Assembly (NCBI GenBank): GCA_009760855.2
Contig: WPIO01000013.1
Location: 6,220,001 to 6,284,000, forward strand
DNA: 64,000 nucleotides
Direction of reading: 5' to 3'
DNA from: Cristatella mucedo
Taxonomy: Eukaryota > Bryozoa > Phylactolaemata > Cristatellidae
Shown here piece by piece: positions 12,690-22,314 of this stretch. Under the pieces are notes generated by a model. It saw only the letters and a program-made list of their open reading frames with translations, searched no databases and was not told where the DNA came from. Numbering within the stretch: the first letter of the stretch is position 1; each line of letters begins with the position of its first letter. Both the position numbers and the translations under genes were made by a program.

Positions 12690-12978
12690 GAGCTCTTTCG
12701 CAGCGACAACTATTCTCCTGCTGCCGACCATGGCTCATCATTTCCAGCCGTCCCGAGCTGCTACTTTCATGTGACCCACTACCTCGACGGCTCTCCCGAC
12801 TCTGCTATGCTTCCTACTTTCTCTTTGCTGCGTGAGATAAAGTCTGTTCGCAACCGAATGCGTACCGAAAGCCGCTCAGGCTGTGAGTGCGCTATACAGA
12901 AACTCTCCTGCGTAACACCCACATTGTCTTTGCGGCTTTGTGGAGTTACAGACGAAGATAAATTACATTACATTACAA
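12690..12978 (+). mobile_element. Family A 3' end fragment
   Basis: Plus-strand C-terminal codons of family A (GCAGCGACAACTATTCTCCT, TCTCCCGACTCTGCTATGCT, MRTESRSGCECAIQ) are followed by the 3' end and a (TTACA)n tail. It is 5'-truncated. Confidence 0.78.
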
Positions 12979-13810
12979 GAGTTCCGCTAAATAATAAAGG
13001 AAATAAGCTATTTTTAGTCTTGTAGATTAAAGAGAGAGAGTGAGAGGAAGGGAGTGAGAGCTTTTTAAGTACGTGGTTTATTTGACCTGGAGCATTCAGT
13101 ACAAACGGTGGAGACTTAATAGAGCTCACCAGAGAAGGCGATTTTTATTCGTCTAGTCGAGAGAGAACCAAGGATCTATAATAATAATTGTCATTTTCTG
13201 TACGCGAGAAAAGAAGAAACTTCATCATAATGTCACCAGTGACACTACAAAGCACATTTTCAGCACGAATAGGAAAACTCAGATGGCAGAAACAAATTCG
13301 GTAAAGGAGCGGTATGTACCTAGCTCCGTTTAAAATTTTTCCATTTCAGGGATGATGTAGTGTCATTCTCAACATCCCCTACGAGGAAACCTTACACAAT
13401 GCGCTTGCGTATTTTTGCATTTTGATTTTGATTTTGAAGCTCCGAATCTTAAAGAGGGAGCTTGTGTGGCAGCGACACTGTCTTCTGAATACATTTATCG
13501 TAGGCTAGGCCGCGTAGGCAAGGCTATCTAGAAGGAAAGCAAATGGACTCCGAACACTGGCGAACGTGGATGCAATTAAGAGCGGAGCTTTGGAGTGCTT
13601 TTTTGCTTCCGAACCGCTCAGGAATTTTAAAAATGATAAATACATTTTTATTTGGCTTATTTGAGAGCTTGGTCAAATCCCCATGAGATACTCTGCATCT
13701 AGACAAATAAGAAAAAAAGAATGTGTCTCGTCTGTCTCGGGATTTGAATGTAAGACAATCAACATTGGATCCACAATTAATTGTAATAATAGAACTAATA
13801 ATAAACACTA
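12979..13810. other. No gene recognised
   Basis: A short GA-rich tract at 13030-13060. A minus-strand frame of 119 codons (13524-13883) overlaps a retroelement tail at its start and has no recognisable motif. Confidence 0.5.
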
Positions 13811-13872
13811 ATACATTTGTATAGCGTCCTCGGAGAACTGAATCTTTTTCTAGGCACTTCAAAGATACTTTA
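13811..13872 (-). mobile_element. Family B-like 3' tail fragment
   Basis: The minus-strand copy of the 3' terminal hairpin is flanked by an ATTTGTATA variant (GCGCTATACAAAT when read 5'-3'). That variant resembles the SINE-1 end more than the GCGCTTTATCAAG end of copies B and C. Confidence 0.6.
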
Positions 13873-13937
13873 TAGATCTTCAAGCTAGTCGCTTATTTTA
13901 ACAAATGAAATGCGCCCTGCGACAGATCGTGATATCC

Positions 13938-14143
13938 AAACCAGCTGAACTCATATATCGAAACCTCACACCTTGTTAGTAAGTTCCAGTCTGGCTTTAG
14001 AGCTTATCACTCCACAGAGTCAGCATTGCTTAGGGTATACAACGACCTACTTAGAAATGCAGACATGGGTAGATTGTCTCTGCTTGTTTTGCTCGATCTT
14101 TCGGAGGCTTGTGATACCATCGATCACAAAGTTCTTCTAGAGC
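13938..14143 (+). mobile_element. Family B copy B, 5' segment (left of nested insertion)
   Basis: This segment matches the RT region of copy C (about 32024-32229) nearly base for base: TCATATATCGAAACCTCACA, the [15 protein letters not shown] codons, and the LDLS..DTIDHKVLLE codons. It stops abruptly at CTTCTAGAGC and resumes at 15936 with GCGCCTGTCATCTCG, which is the next stretch of copy C. The gap is filled by the minus-strand family A element. The left end is a 5' truncation. Confidence 0.85.
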
Positions 14144-15935
14144 TTTGTATCTCCGTCAGTAACTCCACAAAGTCATAAAGACCATGTAGGTGTTACGCAG
14201 GAGAGTTTTGTATAGCGCACTCACAGCCTAAGCGGCTTTCGGTACGCATTCGGTAGCCAACAGACTTCGTCTCACGCAACAAAGAGAAAGTGGGAAGCAT
14301 AGCAGAGTCAGGAGAGCAGTTGAGGTAGTGAGTAGCATAGAAGTAGCAGTTCAGGACCGCTGAAAAAGATGTGCCATAGTCGGCAGTTGGAGAGTAGATG
14401 ACGTTGCACAAGAATTGTGGAAGCGAGTTCCACAGCCTAGGACCTGCAGAGCTAAAGCTTCTGTCGCCAACTGTCTTTAAGCGGAGGAATGGGGCAGCTA
14501 ATTTATTGTCCACACAGGACCTGAGGGCGCGAACAGGCTGAAACTGATGCAGCAGTTCAGCTAGGTACGAAGGAGCCAAGCCGTGGCGGGCCTTGTGGGT
14601 CAGCGTATGAACTTTGCTCTGTATCTTTCGCTCAACCGGCAACCATCCTAGCTCTTTCAGCAGAGGTGACACGTGCTCAAACCGCTGGGACTTGAAGACC
14701 AGCCTTGCAGCCATATTCATAGTCAGCTGTAGTGGCATAATAGCTTTCTTTGGTAGCCCAGCCAAAAGGGAATTACAATAATCAAGCCGAGACAGAACAA
14801 AGAGCTAGTTAAATTTTTTACAAGCCACTGTGGGAGACAGCTTCTAATCTTGGATAGGGATCGGATGTGATGGCTAGCTGTAGAGGCAGTCTTCTGAATG
14901 AAGCTTTTGAAATTGAGGCAGCTGTCGAAAACGACGCCTAGATTACGAGCACGTGGTGAAGGTCGCACAATAGCATCACCTATTAGAACAGCAAAGCCTT
15001 TTAATCCAGTCACACGCTTAGGGTGTCCTATGAGAAGCAGTTCGGTTTTATCGTCATTTAATTTCAGGAAGTTTTCCGACATCCAGGATCGAATATCGGC
15101 AAGGCAAGCATTCAGTTTCTCAGTTGCTGCAGCAGATTCCGACGGTTTAAATGACAAATACAACTGAGTATCGTCAGCTTAGAAGTGATATCCTATTCCA
15201 TGGGCCTTAATCACTTTTCCCAGAGGTTGCGTATAAATGAAGAACAGCAAGGGACCAAGTACAGACCCTTGAGGGACTCCACAGGTGACCCTTCTCATGT
15301 CTGAGACCTGACCCCCACACGACAAGGATTGAACATGATCAGACAAGTAGGATTTAAACCACGCCAGTGCTTCGTCTGCCAGACCGATCGTTGTTCTCAG
15401 TCGTTCAAGCAGAACTTCGTGATCAATGGTGTCGAAGGCAGCAGACAGATCTAGCAGAGCTAGGGCAGTGACATTCCCGTCGTCGTTGCCACGTAGAATG
15501 TCATTGTTAACACGGAGGAGAGCAGTTTCAGTTGAGTGCTGCCTCTTGAAACCTGATTGAAATGTTTCTGACATTCCATTATTTTCAATATGTTCAACTA
15601 GCTGCTTAGCAACAATTTTTTCAAGAATCTTTGATAAGAACGGAAGAAGGGAAACTGGACGATAGTTTGCTAGGACCTCTGTGTCTAATCCAGGCTTTTT
15701 AAGAATAGGTCTAACGATTGCCGATTTGAAGGACTTGGGGACGACCCCTTTTCCCAAAGAAGCATTAAAAATCTTGGTTATGGCAGGGCTAAGTTGGTCT
15801 GCAAGTGAAGACCACAGAAATGAAGGTATAGGGTCTTCGGGAGACGAGCTCTTTTTGCTAGACCTTATTAAGGCAGCCACATCACAGGCAGAAACATCAG
15901 AGAACCTTATAAGAAAGGTCACAGGTTGAGGAACG
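14144..15935 (-). mobile_element. Family A L2-like retrotransposon, copy A (nested)
   Basis: A 1.8-kb 5'-truncated non-LTR element inserted antisense into copy B. On the minus strand it starts upstream of the RT fingers, contains a near-complete RT and C-terminal region, and ends in the family A 3' sequence (GAGTGCGCTATACAAAACTC then GGAGTTACTGACGGAGATAC) at 14144. At the borders the copy B sequence is interrupted with at most a GC dinucleotide repeated, so no convincing target duplication is seen. RT landmarks [22 protein letters not shown] and GVPQGSVLGP place it in the CR1/L2 group. Confidence 0.85.
14193..15935 (-). pseudogene. Reverse transcriptase of copy A (broken)
   Basis: The first open part (15179-15946) covers RT fingers and palm: [13 protein letters not shown] at residues 94-106, [10 protein letters not shown] at 166-175 and GVPQGSVLGP at 223-232. 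It ends in GYHF followed by TAA at 15179-15181, exactly where Tyr of the catalytic YADD should be; [10 protein letters not shown] follows in the same frame. A frameshift near 14770-14810 then separates this frame from the C-terminal part (RLDYCNSLLAGLPKKAI onward to ...CECAIQNSPA, stop at 14193-14195). With both lesions the enzyme cannot be made. Confidence 0.85.
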
Positions 15936-17256
15936 GCGCCTGTCATCTCGCCTGGGCATCACTGGCACTGCTCTGCAATGGTTCAGGTCCTATCTCAGCG
16001 GGAGACTCCAGAGTATTGACATGAATGGACAAAGATCATCTGTAGTACCTCTGAAATATGGGGTACCTCAGGGCTCCGAGCTAGGTCTGGTTCTTTTCAC
16101 GGTTTATACTCTCCCTCTTGCTAATGTGATTGCCAAGCACAATCTAGGCTTTCACTTCTATGCGGATGACACTCAGTTGTACCTTTGCTTTGATCCCTCC
16201 CAGCCTTCGAGCACCTCGAATTCTCTCAACTCACTTGCTTCATGTTTTGATGACATCCGCACATGGATGGCAGCAAATTTTCTAAAACTAAATGATGATA
16301 AAACTAACTTACTAGTTATGGGCAAACCCAGTGTGATTCACAAATTGGAAAGGCTGACTCTCAAAATTGGCTCTGCCAGCATAACTCCTGTTGAATCAGC
16401 TCGAAATCTAGGTGTCATATTCCAAAGCGACCTCTCGTTAGACAACCATATCAGCTCCACAGTCAAATCCGCCTATTTTCAGCTTCATAATATTGCTAAA
16501 ATTCGGGCTTGTTTAGATAAGGATACCACGTCCAAGTTGGTCCATGCATTCATAACATTCTGTCTCGACTTCTACAACTCACTGCTTACTGGTCTACCAT
16601 CGTGTGCGATCAAGCGATTGCAGCTGGTGCAAAACTCGACAGCTAGACTTGTCTGTCGTGAGCGTCGCAGTTGCCACATTACTACACTTCTCGCCGACCT
16701 GCACTGGCTCCCATTCAAGCAACGGATTGACTTTAAGGTTTTGTCGCTCACTTTTAGGTCCCTTCATTTTATGGCTCCAACCTATTTCTTAGATATACTA
16801 CCCCATCAGGCCAAACATCGTACCACCCGCTTTTCGGAATCCAATAGTCTACCAATACCTCGTACAAACCATAAATCCTTTGGAGACCGTGCATTTAGTT
16901 CGTATGCTCCCAAAGCCTGGAACTCCCTCCCGACCTGCGTCAGAACATCCCCTGACCTGACCACATTTAAAAGGAACTTAAAAATACACCTATTTAGGAC
17001 AGCATTTAGTGGGTCCCTTTGATTCGTCCTTGATGTGCTTATGCGTGCTGACACTGTGCATGCTGCCACTAGCCACATTTGTATGCTGACCCTGTGCATG
17101 TCACCCCTAACCATATTATTCATTTTGCTTGTTTTTCAAGCATGATTTTACTTACCGTTCAATTGCATTTGATATTGTAGCAAATATAAAGCGCCTAGAA
17201 AGAGATTGAGTTCTCTGAGGGCGCTTTATCAAGTGCATTATTATTATTATTATTAT
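15936..17256 (+). mobile_element. Family B copy B, 3' segment (right of nested insertion)
   Basis: The segment continues copy B after the family A insertion, from the [20 protein letters not shown] codons through YADD to the end of the ORF (17022). It then has a 170-bp 3' UTR, the terminal hairpin (GCGCCTAGAA at 17191 pairing with GGGCGC at 17219-17224) and an (ATT)n tail ending at 17256. Together with 13938-14143 it is one 5'-truncated copy. Confidence 0.9.
15943..17022 (+). pseudogene. Reverse transcriptase C-terminal half of copy B
   Basis: A single uninterrupted frame of 359 codons runs from [14 protein letters not shown] to SGSL-stop at 17022 (first ATG at 16021). It has [10 protein letters not shown] in place of the usual GVPQGSVLGP, an intact [12 protein letters not shown] catalytic motif, [15 protein letters not shown] (RT thumb side), and the conserved C-terminal [17 protein letters not shown] and [15 protein letters not shown] motifs of L2-like ORF2. 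It has lost the endonuclease and RT fingers through truncation and insertion, so it is a fragment despite being open. Confidence 0.85.
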
Positions 17257-18180
17257 CCTGCTACAGTATGAACAATTCTTTCCTCGTATGAGCTCTCGGT
17301 TACCGCCATTAGCAGGTATACTGCAATATTGACCAAGTTGTACACTCCGGGACGTAGTTTAACGGACACGAATGCACAATCAAAACCAGCTACTCTAGTC
17401 ATCAGATAGCCAAAGCTTAAAAGCATTGCCGACTTCCGTCTCAAGCTTCACACGGGTCCAGTTCTTCTGAAGATCAAGTAGCGAGCGGTAGGTCTATATA
17501 ACTGCCGCTTCTCGTCGCTAGCTCCTACTGCCCAACCTTGGGTCGACCTATAGCATCGCCTGCTTCTGCTGTGCCCGCGCCGGGCCAACTCGGCACGAAT
17601 CACGAGCAAGAATAAAAGTCACGTGCGCAATCGGCTGCATTCGCCTGCATCGAACGCGAGCTTCTTTATCCAGACTTACAGCCCCGACCCGCGGGCACAG
17701 GCTATAACTCGAGTGAGTTTAATTGGCCAGGAAGTGGCTGGCTAGGAGGTGCCCAGCTGCCGCCACTTAGTACCCGTGGCCGCCATTCAATCTAATTAGG
17801 AAATGGCTCGTAGCACGGGTTGCGAAATCCAAAGCCCTGGCGTCGGCTTTTTTCTCGATTGGCCATCCCTACGCTAGCAGTCCAGCAGCAACTGCTGGAC
17901 TGCTGGACTGCTGCTGTTGTTGTAGACGACCAAAGCCGCAGACGAGCGTTCGACTCATTGTGACTCGGCGTGCGAGCAGAGGCGACGAAGACCCGAGTGC
18001 GACACCGCTCAGCAAGTCCCTAGAAAGAAGCCATGGAAAAAAAGAGAACTGATGGCGGCACGCAAGTCAAACGTTTCTGCTAAAGATTTATCAGCCAGTA
18101 CGCCGGCCGCCCGTCGTTCACTCGCGGGAAGGCTCCATCTGTACCTTTGCTACGTTTTAAACATATACTCATATATTTGA
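17257..18180. other. No gene recognised
   Basis: GC-moderate sequence with the CTG-rich hairpin at 17876-17904. Confidence 0.5.
17876..17904 (+). repeat. 13-bp perfect hairpin
   Basis: AGCAGTCCAGCAG, a 3-base loop CAA, then CTGCTGGACTGCT. CTG-rich sequence continues to 17920. Confidence 0.9.
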
Positions 18181-18315
<135 letters not shown>

Positions 18316-18398
18316 TTGTTTAGTAGCATTCTTGCATGCCACCGCGCGTGAGCGGCTTTCTTTCAGTCTGGGTTCGAATGAGCGTCAGGAGCTCCTCG

Positions 18399-18850
18399 AT
18401 TCATCAGCTAAAGTAGTGAAAAACTGTCGCTTGGGCTGCGACATCTATCGATCTAGGACCAATCCTCGATCTATCCTCGATCTAGGACCACTAGTGAAAG
18501 AGCACATTCGCTAAGAACGAAGGATGAACGCCGTGGTGACCCTAGTAGGTCAAAAGAATTTTTAAGCAGACCCGCTGATTGAGACGGATTAAAAGTTATC
18601 GCTGGCCCTGTTGGAAAGGAGGCGCTGTTGAATTTTTTTTAATCTAAAACACCCTCTTGCGGCCATATTGAGTACTGAAGATAGCGTCCAGATAAAAATC
18701 TTGGGATCTTTGCTAGGGAAAATACGTTGTAGTTACGTAAAAAAATGTTCACCAGCCCTTTGAATAGCAGGCAGTCATGCCCTTTCGAGGGCTTCTTCTA
18801 ATCGTGGAACATTCATCCGCTAAAATAGTGAAAACCTGTCGCTTGGGCTA
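18399..18850 (+). repeat. Pair of 40-bp direct repeats 412 bp apart
   Basis: ATTCATCAGCTAAAGTAGTG at 18399 and ATTCATCCGCTAAAATAGTG at 18811 each continue with AAAA(A/C)CTGTCGCTTGGGCT. Confidence 0.75.
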
Positions 18851-19169
18851 AGCCATCAGACATCCAGACGTATAATTGGATTAAGTGACAGTAGTCGATG
18901 AATACTTATCAGCCGTGGAGCCAGCATACCCACGATATGCGGAATACCCGGATATCCGGCATATGCCAAAGCCGCCCAAACGCAGAAGCTTTTTCACAGA
19001 TCCCGGTCGGGTCATTATGCGTTTGAAGCATTCAGCAAGGTAATCATTGTTGCAATTACTTGTTTAGCTTAAACGCAAATTTAATCTCGCACGAGGTTCA
19101 TATTTTGTCCTCTTTTAGGTGGGTTGGCTGACCATATCTCAGAAAAAGACTGATGACCTTGGTAGACTA

Positions 19170-19250
19170 ATTATATTATAATTCGTTAGTATAGCGCTCC
19201 AAGAGAACTTAATCTCTCTTCGGGCGCTTCTCATATGCCACGGGGATCTC
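19170..19250 (-). mobile_element. SINE-1 3' fragment
   Basis: It carries the hairpin half and the ATATGAGAAGCGCCCGAAGA junction, then CCGTGGCATATG-like spacer on the minus strand. The tRNA head is lost (5' truncation). The CATATG spacer distinguishes it from a family B tail. Confidence 0.65.
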
Positions 19251-19346
19251 CTTACGCACTGCAGGCGATCGACCGCTGTCGGAACCGATGGATTCTCGCA
19301 TTTAGTCGGGATGTTTTTTAGAACAATAATAAGATGAAGAATAAAA

Positions 19347-19449
19347 CACTTGATAAAGCGCCCTCAGAAAACTCAATCTCTCTCTAGACGCTTTACATTT
19401 GCTGCAAAGGGAAACGTGATCGAATGGTCCGTGGGAGCCTCAGAGAACT

Positions 19450-19524
<75 letters not shown>

Positions 19525-19815
19525 GGCGCTTTACATTTGCTGTAAGGGGAAACACGATTGAATGGTGAGTAGTATCATGCTCGATAAACAACAAGAATAA
19601 CATGGTTAGGAGTGACATGCACATGGTCAGCATGCACAGTGTCAGCAAGCATAAGCACATGAAGGTCGAATCATAGGGACTCACTAAATGCTGTGATAAA
19701 TAGATGCGCTTTTAACTTATTTTTAAATGTGATCAATTCAGGGGATGTCGTGACGGTAGTCGGGAGTGAGTTCAAGACTTTAGGAGCATGCGAACTAAAG
19801 GTATGGTCTCCAAAG
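19347..19815 (-). mobile_element. Family B 3' end, with duplicated terminus
   Basis: Two successive minus-strand copies of the terminal hairpin are present: a short one at 19347-19430, and a second at 19437-19560 that continues through the 3' UTR into the ORF C-terminus (about 19700-19815, TCAGGGGATGTCGTGACGG). In the second copy the CT run of the hairpin has expanded to about 71 bp (19453-19523). Confidence 0.75.
19453..19523 (+). repeat. (CT)n microsatellite inside a family B hairpin
   Basis: It replaces the short CTCTTTC of the terminal hairpin; both hairpin flanks (AGAGAACTCAAT and TAGGCGC) are intact. Confidence 0.97.
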
Positions 19816-21148
19816 AATATGGACGTGGCACATTCCGACTACCCAGCATATGGTTTATGTACGCGGCTCATTCCGATTAGCCTGCATATTTCTCATGCTC
19901 ACCTCGAAAATCTTGACACGACATTGCTCACAGCTAAATGATCTGACGAGCTGGGTATCTTAATGGCTAGAGTATTGGTCAGGTTTATCAAAAGGCTGCA
20001 TGTTCATGTTTCCTGCCTGACAAGACGCATTTTTAGTTTTTAGCCCCCACAGAAGTTCTTTCTATTTGTTCCTATTTACAGCCGACGAAATGGAACCCCC
20101 AGATTCAACTCAATCTTCTCGAACTTGCATCTGTAGTATCAATGACCACCGGTGTCTTTGAGCTTGACGCATGCAGCTATCTCCCAACGCTATACCTTTT
20201 AATAATATCACCCGGTCTGTGGCCTCTAGAACTGAAAGCCTTATTTCAGTGGTCTGACTTGCAATAAATGGTGCTCCCACTGAACAGCCCAGAACGTAGG
20301 GTCGAGGCCCACAGAATGCAATAATGTATTCCATGCCTCAAGCAAGTGGTTGCCTTTACGTCTGTTCTGCCATTATGTAAGTGAAGTTGTTGAATCAGCT
20401 ACCATTCATTTTTAATTTTCCTTACTACTAAAAATGAAACTAAAATCGCAGTGACAGATACATGTTCATGATTGGCCTTTGAGCTGCACAATGTTGAATC
20501 AGTTGGTCTTACTTTTTAAACTTAAAAATAAAGCATCCACTTTGATGAAGATTTTAAATTAAAAACCAGCATAAAATACAGTGCTTATGTTTTCTATGTT
20601 AACTTCCTCCTTGTAGATTTGCCCATCTGGAGATCATTTGGCAGACAAATAAATGTACAACGAAGTCATTGCTACGGAATCTCTGCCTAGCTTGCGGGCC
20701 ATCGAATTCACTGGCGCGTGCAATACCCTCACAAATCTGCCGACGTGCAGTCGGGGTAATCCTCCGTGGGCATAAAGGACTCGCTCCATTACATGCGTAA
20801 TTCCTTGTCAAAGATCGTCTTGTATGTTATTCCGTGCTGCCACAGTACTCGGAATTACGGGAGTGAGTGGAGAACTTGACTAATGATTGACCTGCGATTG
20901 AATAATTGACCGGTGAGCTCGGGGGCGTTCAATGCTATCCTATCAATAAAAGGAGCGCCTCAACATAGGCTTGTGTGCGGCCCGACTTTACAACAAGCTG
21001 TCGTTATCTCATTGCGAAGGTTTGATATTCCGTAACTGCCCATAACTGTAAACGATCGCCCGGGCTACGATGCTAAGCGGAGTGCAACATTCGTTAGTTG
21101 ATATACCGAGAGCTATGCGAAACCTGCGAGCTATGTCAATCTTGTGAT
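19816..21148. other. No feature recognised
   Basis: Unique-looking, AT-rich from 20380 to 20600. No open frame above about 82 codons. Confidence 0.5.
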
Positions 21149-21149
21149 G

Positions 21150-21330
21150 ATAATAATAATAATAATAATAATAATGCACTTGATAAAGCGCCCTCAGAGA
21201 ACTCAATCTCTTTCTAGGCGCTTTACATTTGCTGCAAAGGGAAACGCGATTGAATGGTGAGTAATATCATTCTTGATAAACAGCGTGAATAACATGGTTA
21301 GGGTGACATGCACAGGGTCAGCATGTCCGA
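21150..21330 (-). mobile_element. Family B 3' end fragment
   Basis: The (AAT)n run at 21149-21174 is followed by GATAAAGCGCCCTCAGAGAA, the rest of the hairpin, and the 3' UTR to GGTCAGCATGTCC. Minus strand. Confidence 0.8.
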
Positions 21331-21949
21331 AATAATGACAGGAGTACAACTGCCCTAACGGCTTTCAGTCTGACTTAAAGCTTTCTTAGTAATAGTAGGG
21401 CCATGTTCTGAACAAATCGAGCGTGAGTGGCGATTGGGACTGCCCCTGAACAACTGTCCGCCCCTCAAGTTTGACGCTTGCATTGCAGGTCTTACCGTGT
21501 TCTGCAGCTTTATATGCCGCTTGCCAAGAGGCCACCATACCAAAGACGCCATTATCTCGCAGAGAGACTGTTTACTCTTGTAAATACTACTTTGATCGTA
21601 CGCTCCTGGTGTGCAAGTTTCCGTCTCTCCGCCTATGGCGTCCTGCGTGCCGCTCCTCATGCCGGTACAAGCCGGAGCAGAAGAATCGCACAGATCAAAA
21701 GTGATCAAAAACCACACAGAAGCGCACGCACAGATCAAAACATTCATCGGGGCCGCGCTAGTCTTCGCTCTTTTAGCTATTGACGAAAGAAGACGCCAAC
21801 GGAGAGCGGCGAGGCAAAGAACAGGTGTTCATTTCCACAAACCAAGGGTCTGTTTAGATTGAATTGCAGTCCTGACGCTGCCAGCTCCTTTTACTCTTTG
21901 ATCATGCTTTCCTTCTTCTGGTCATGCCTCGTGTCTTTAAAGCGTCTGC

Positions 21950-21992
21950 AAAGTGCCTAGTAATAAATTCAGCTCTCTGAGGGCGCACACAA

Positions 21993-22025
<33 letters not shown>
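21950..22025 (+). mobile_element. Family B-like 3' tail fragment
   Basis: AAGTGCCTAGTAATAAATTC and GCTCTCTGAGGGCGC form the diverged terminal hairpin, followed by an (ATT)n tail to 22025. Confidence 0.65.
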
Positions 22026-22136
22026 ATTGGCCAAAAGATCGATTTAAGTTAACCTCTGTCATTTGCACGAGGTTCTATCGTGTGCGCTGCAAAAGTTAGT
22101 TCAGGGCAACCAAGAAGGTAAAATTGCTTAGTTCGT

Positions 22137-22314
22137 TCGCCCATCTAGGTAAGGCAGTTGCTTTTCACGACCTCGGCCCCGAGGTCGTGGGTTCGAATCC
22201 TGTGATGGGCGATCCTTTATCGCCACTGCAAGCGGTGGTGATAGCCGTAAAGGCTCTTCTGTCGCTATACAAAAAGAGGCTGTTCAATCAGCTAGGATTT
22301 TTTATCGTGGTTCG
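22137..22314 (+). mobile_element. SINE-2 (tRNA-like head with its own 3' tail)
   Basis: The head (22137-22212) folds like a tRNA: acceptor arms GCCCATC (22139-22145) and GATGGGC (22204-22210) pair fully, and the T arm carries B box GGGTTCGAATCC, with wobble pairs in its stem. The D-arm/A-box region is shortened, so it is not a working tRNA. The tail has GCAAGCGGTGGTGATAGCCG, AAAGGCTCTTCTGTCGCTAT and AAAAGAGGCTGTTCAATCAG, and the tail is shared with copies at 24.5, 54.9, 60.1 and 61.9 kb. Confidence 0.75.

Noticed and set aside
22137-22212. A functional tRNA gene
   Set aside because: The acceptor stem pairs fully and the B box is good, but the D arm is shortened and the T stem depends on wobble pairs. 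The same head with the same downstream tail occurs several times, so it is a SINE.
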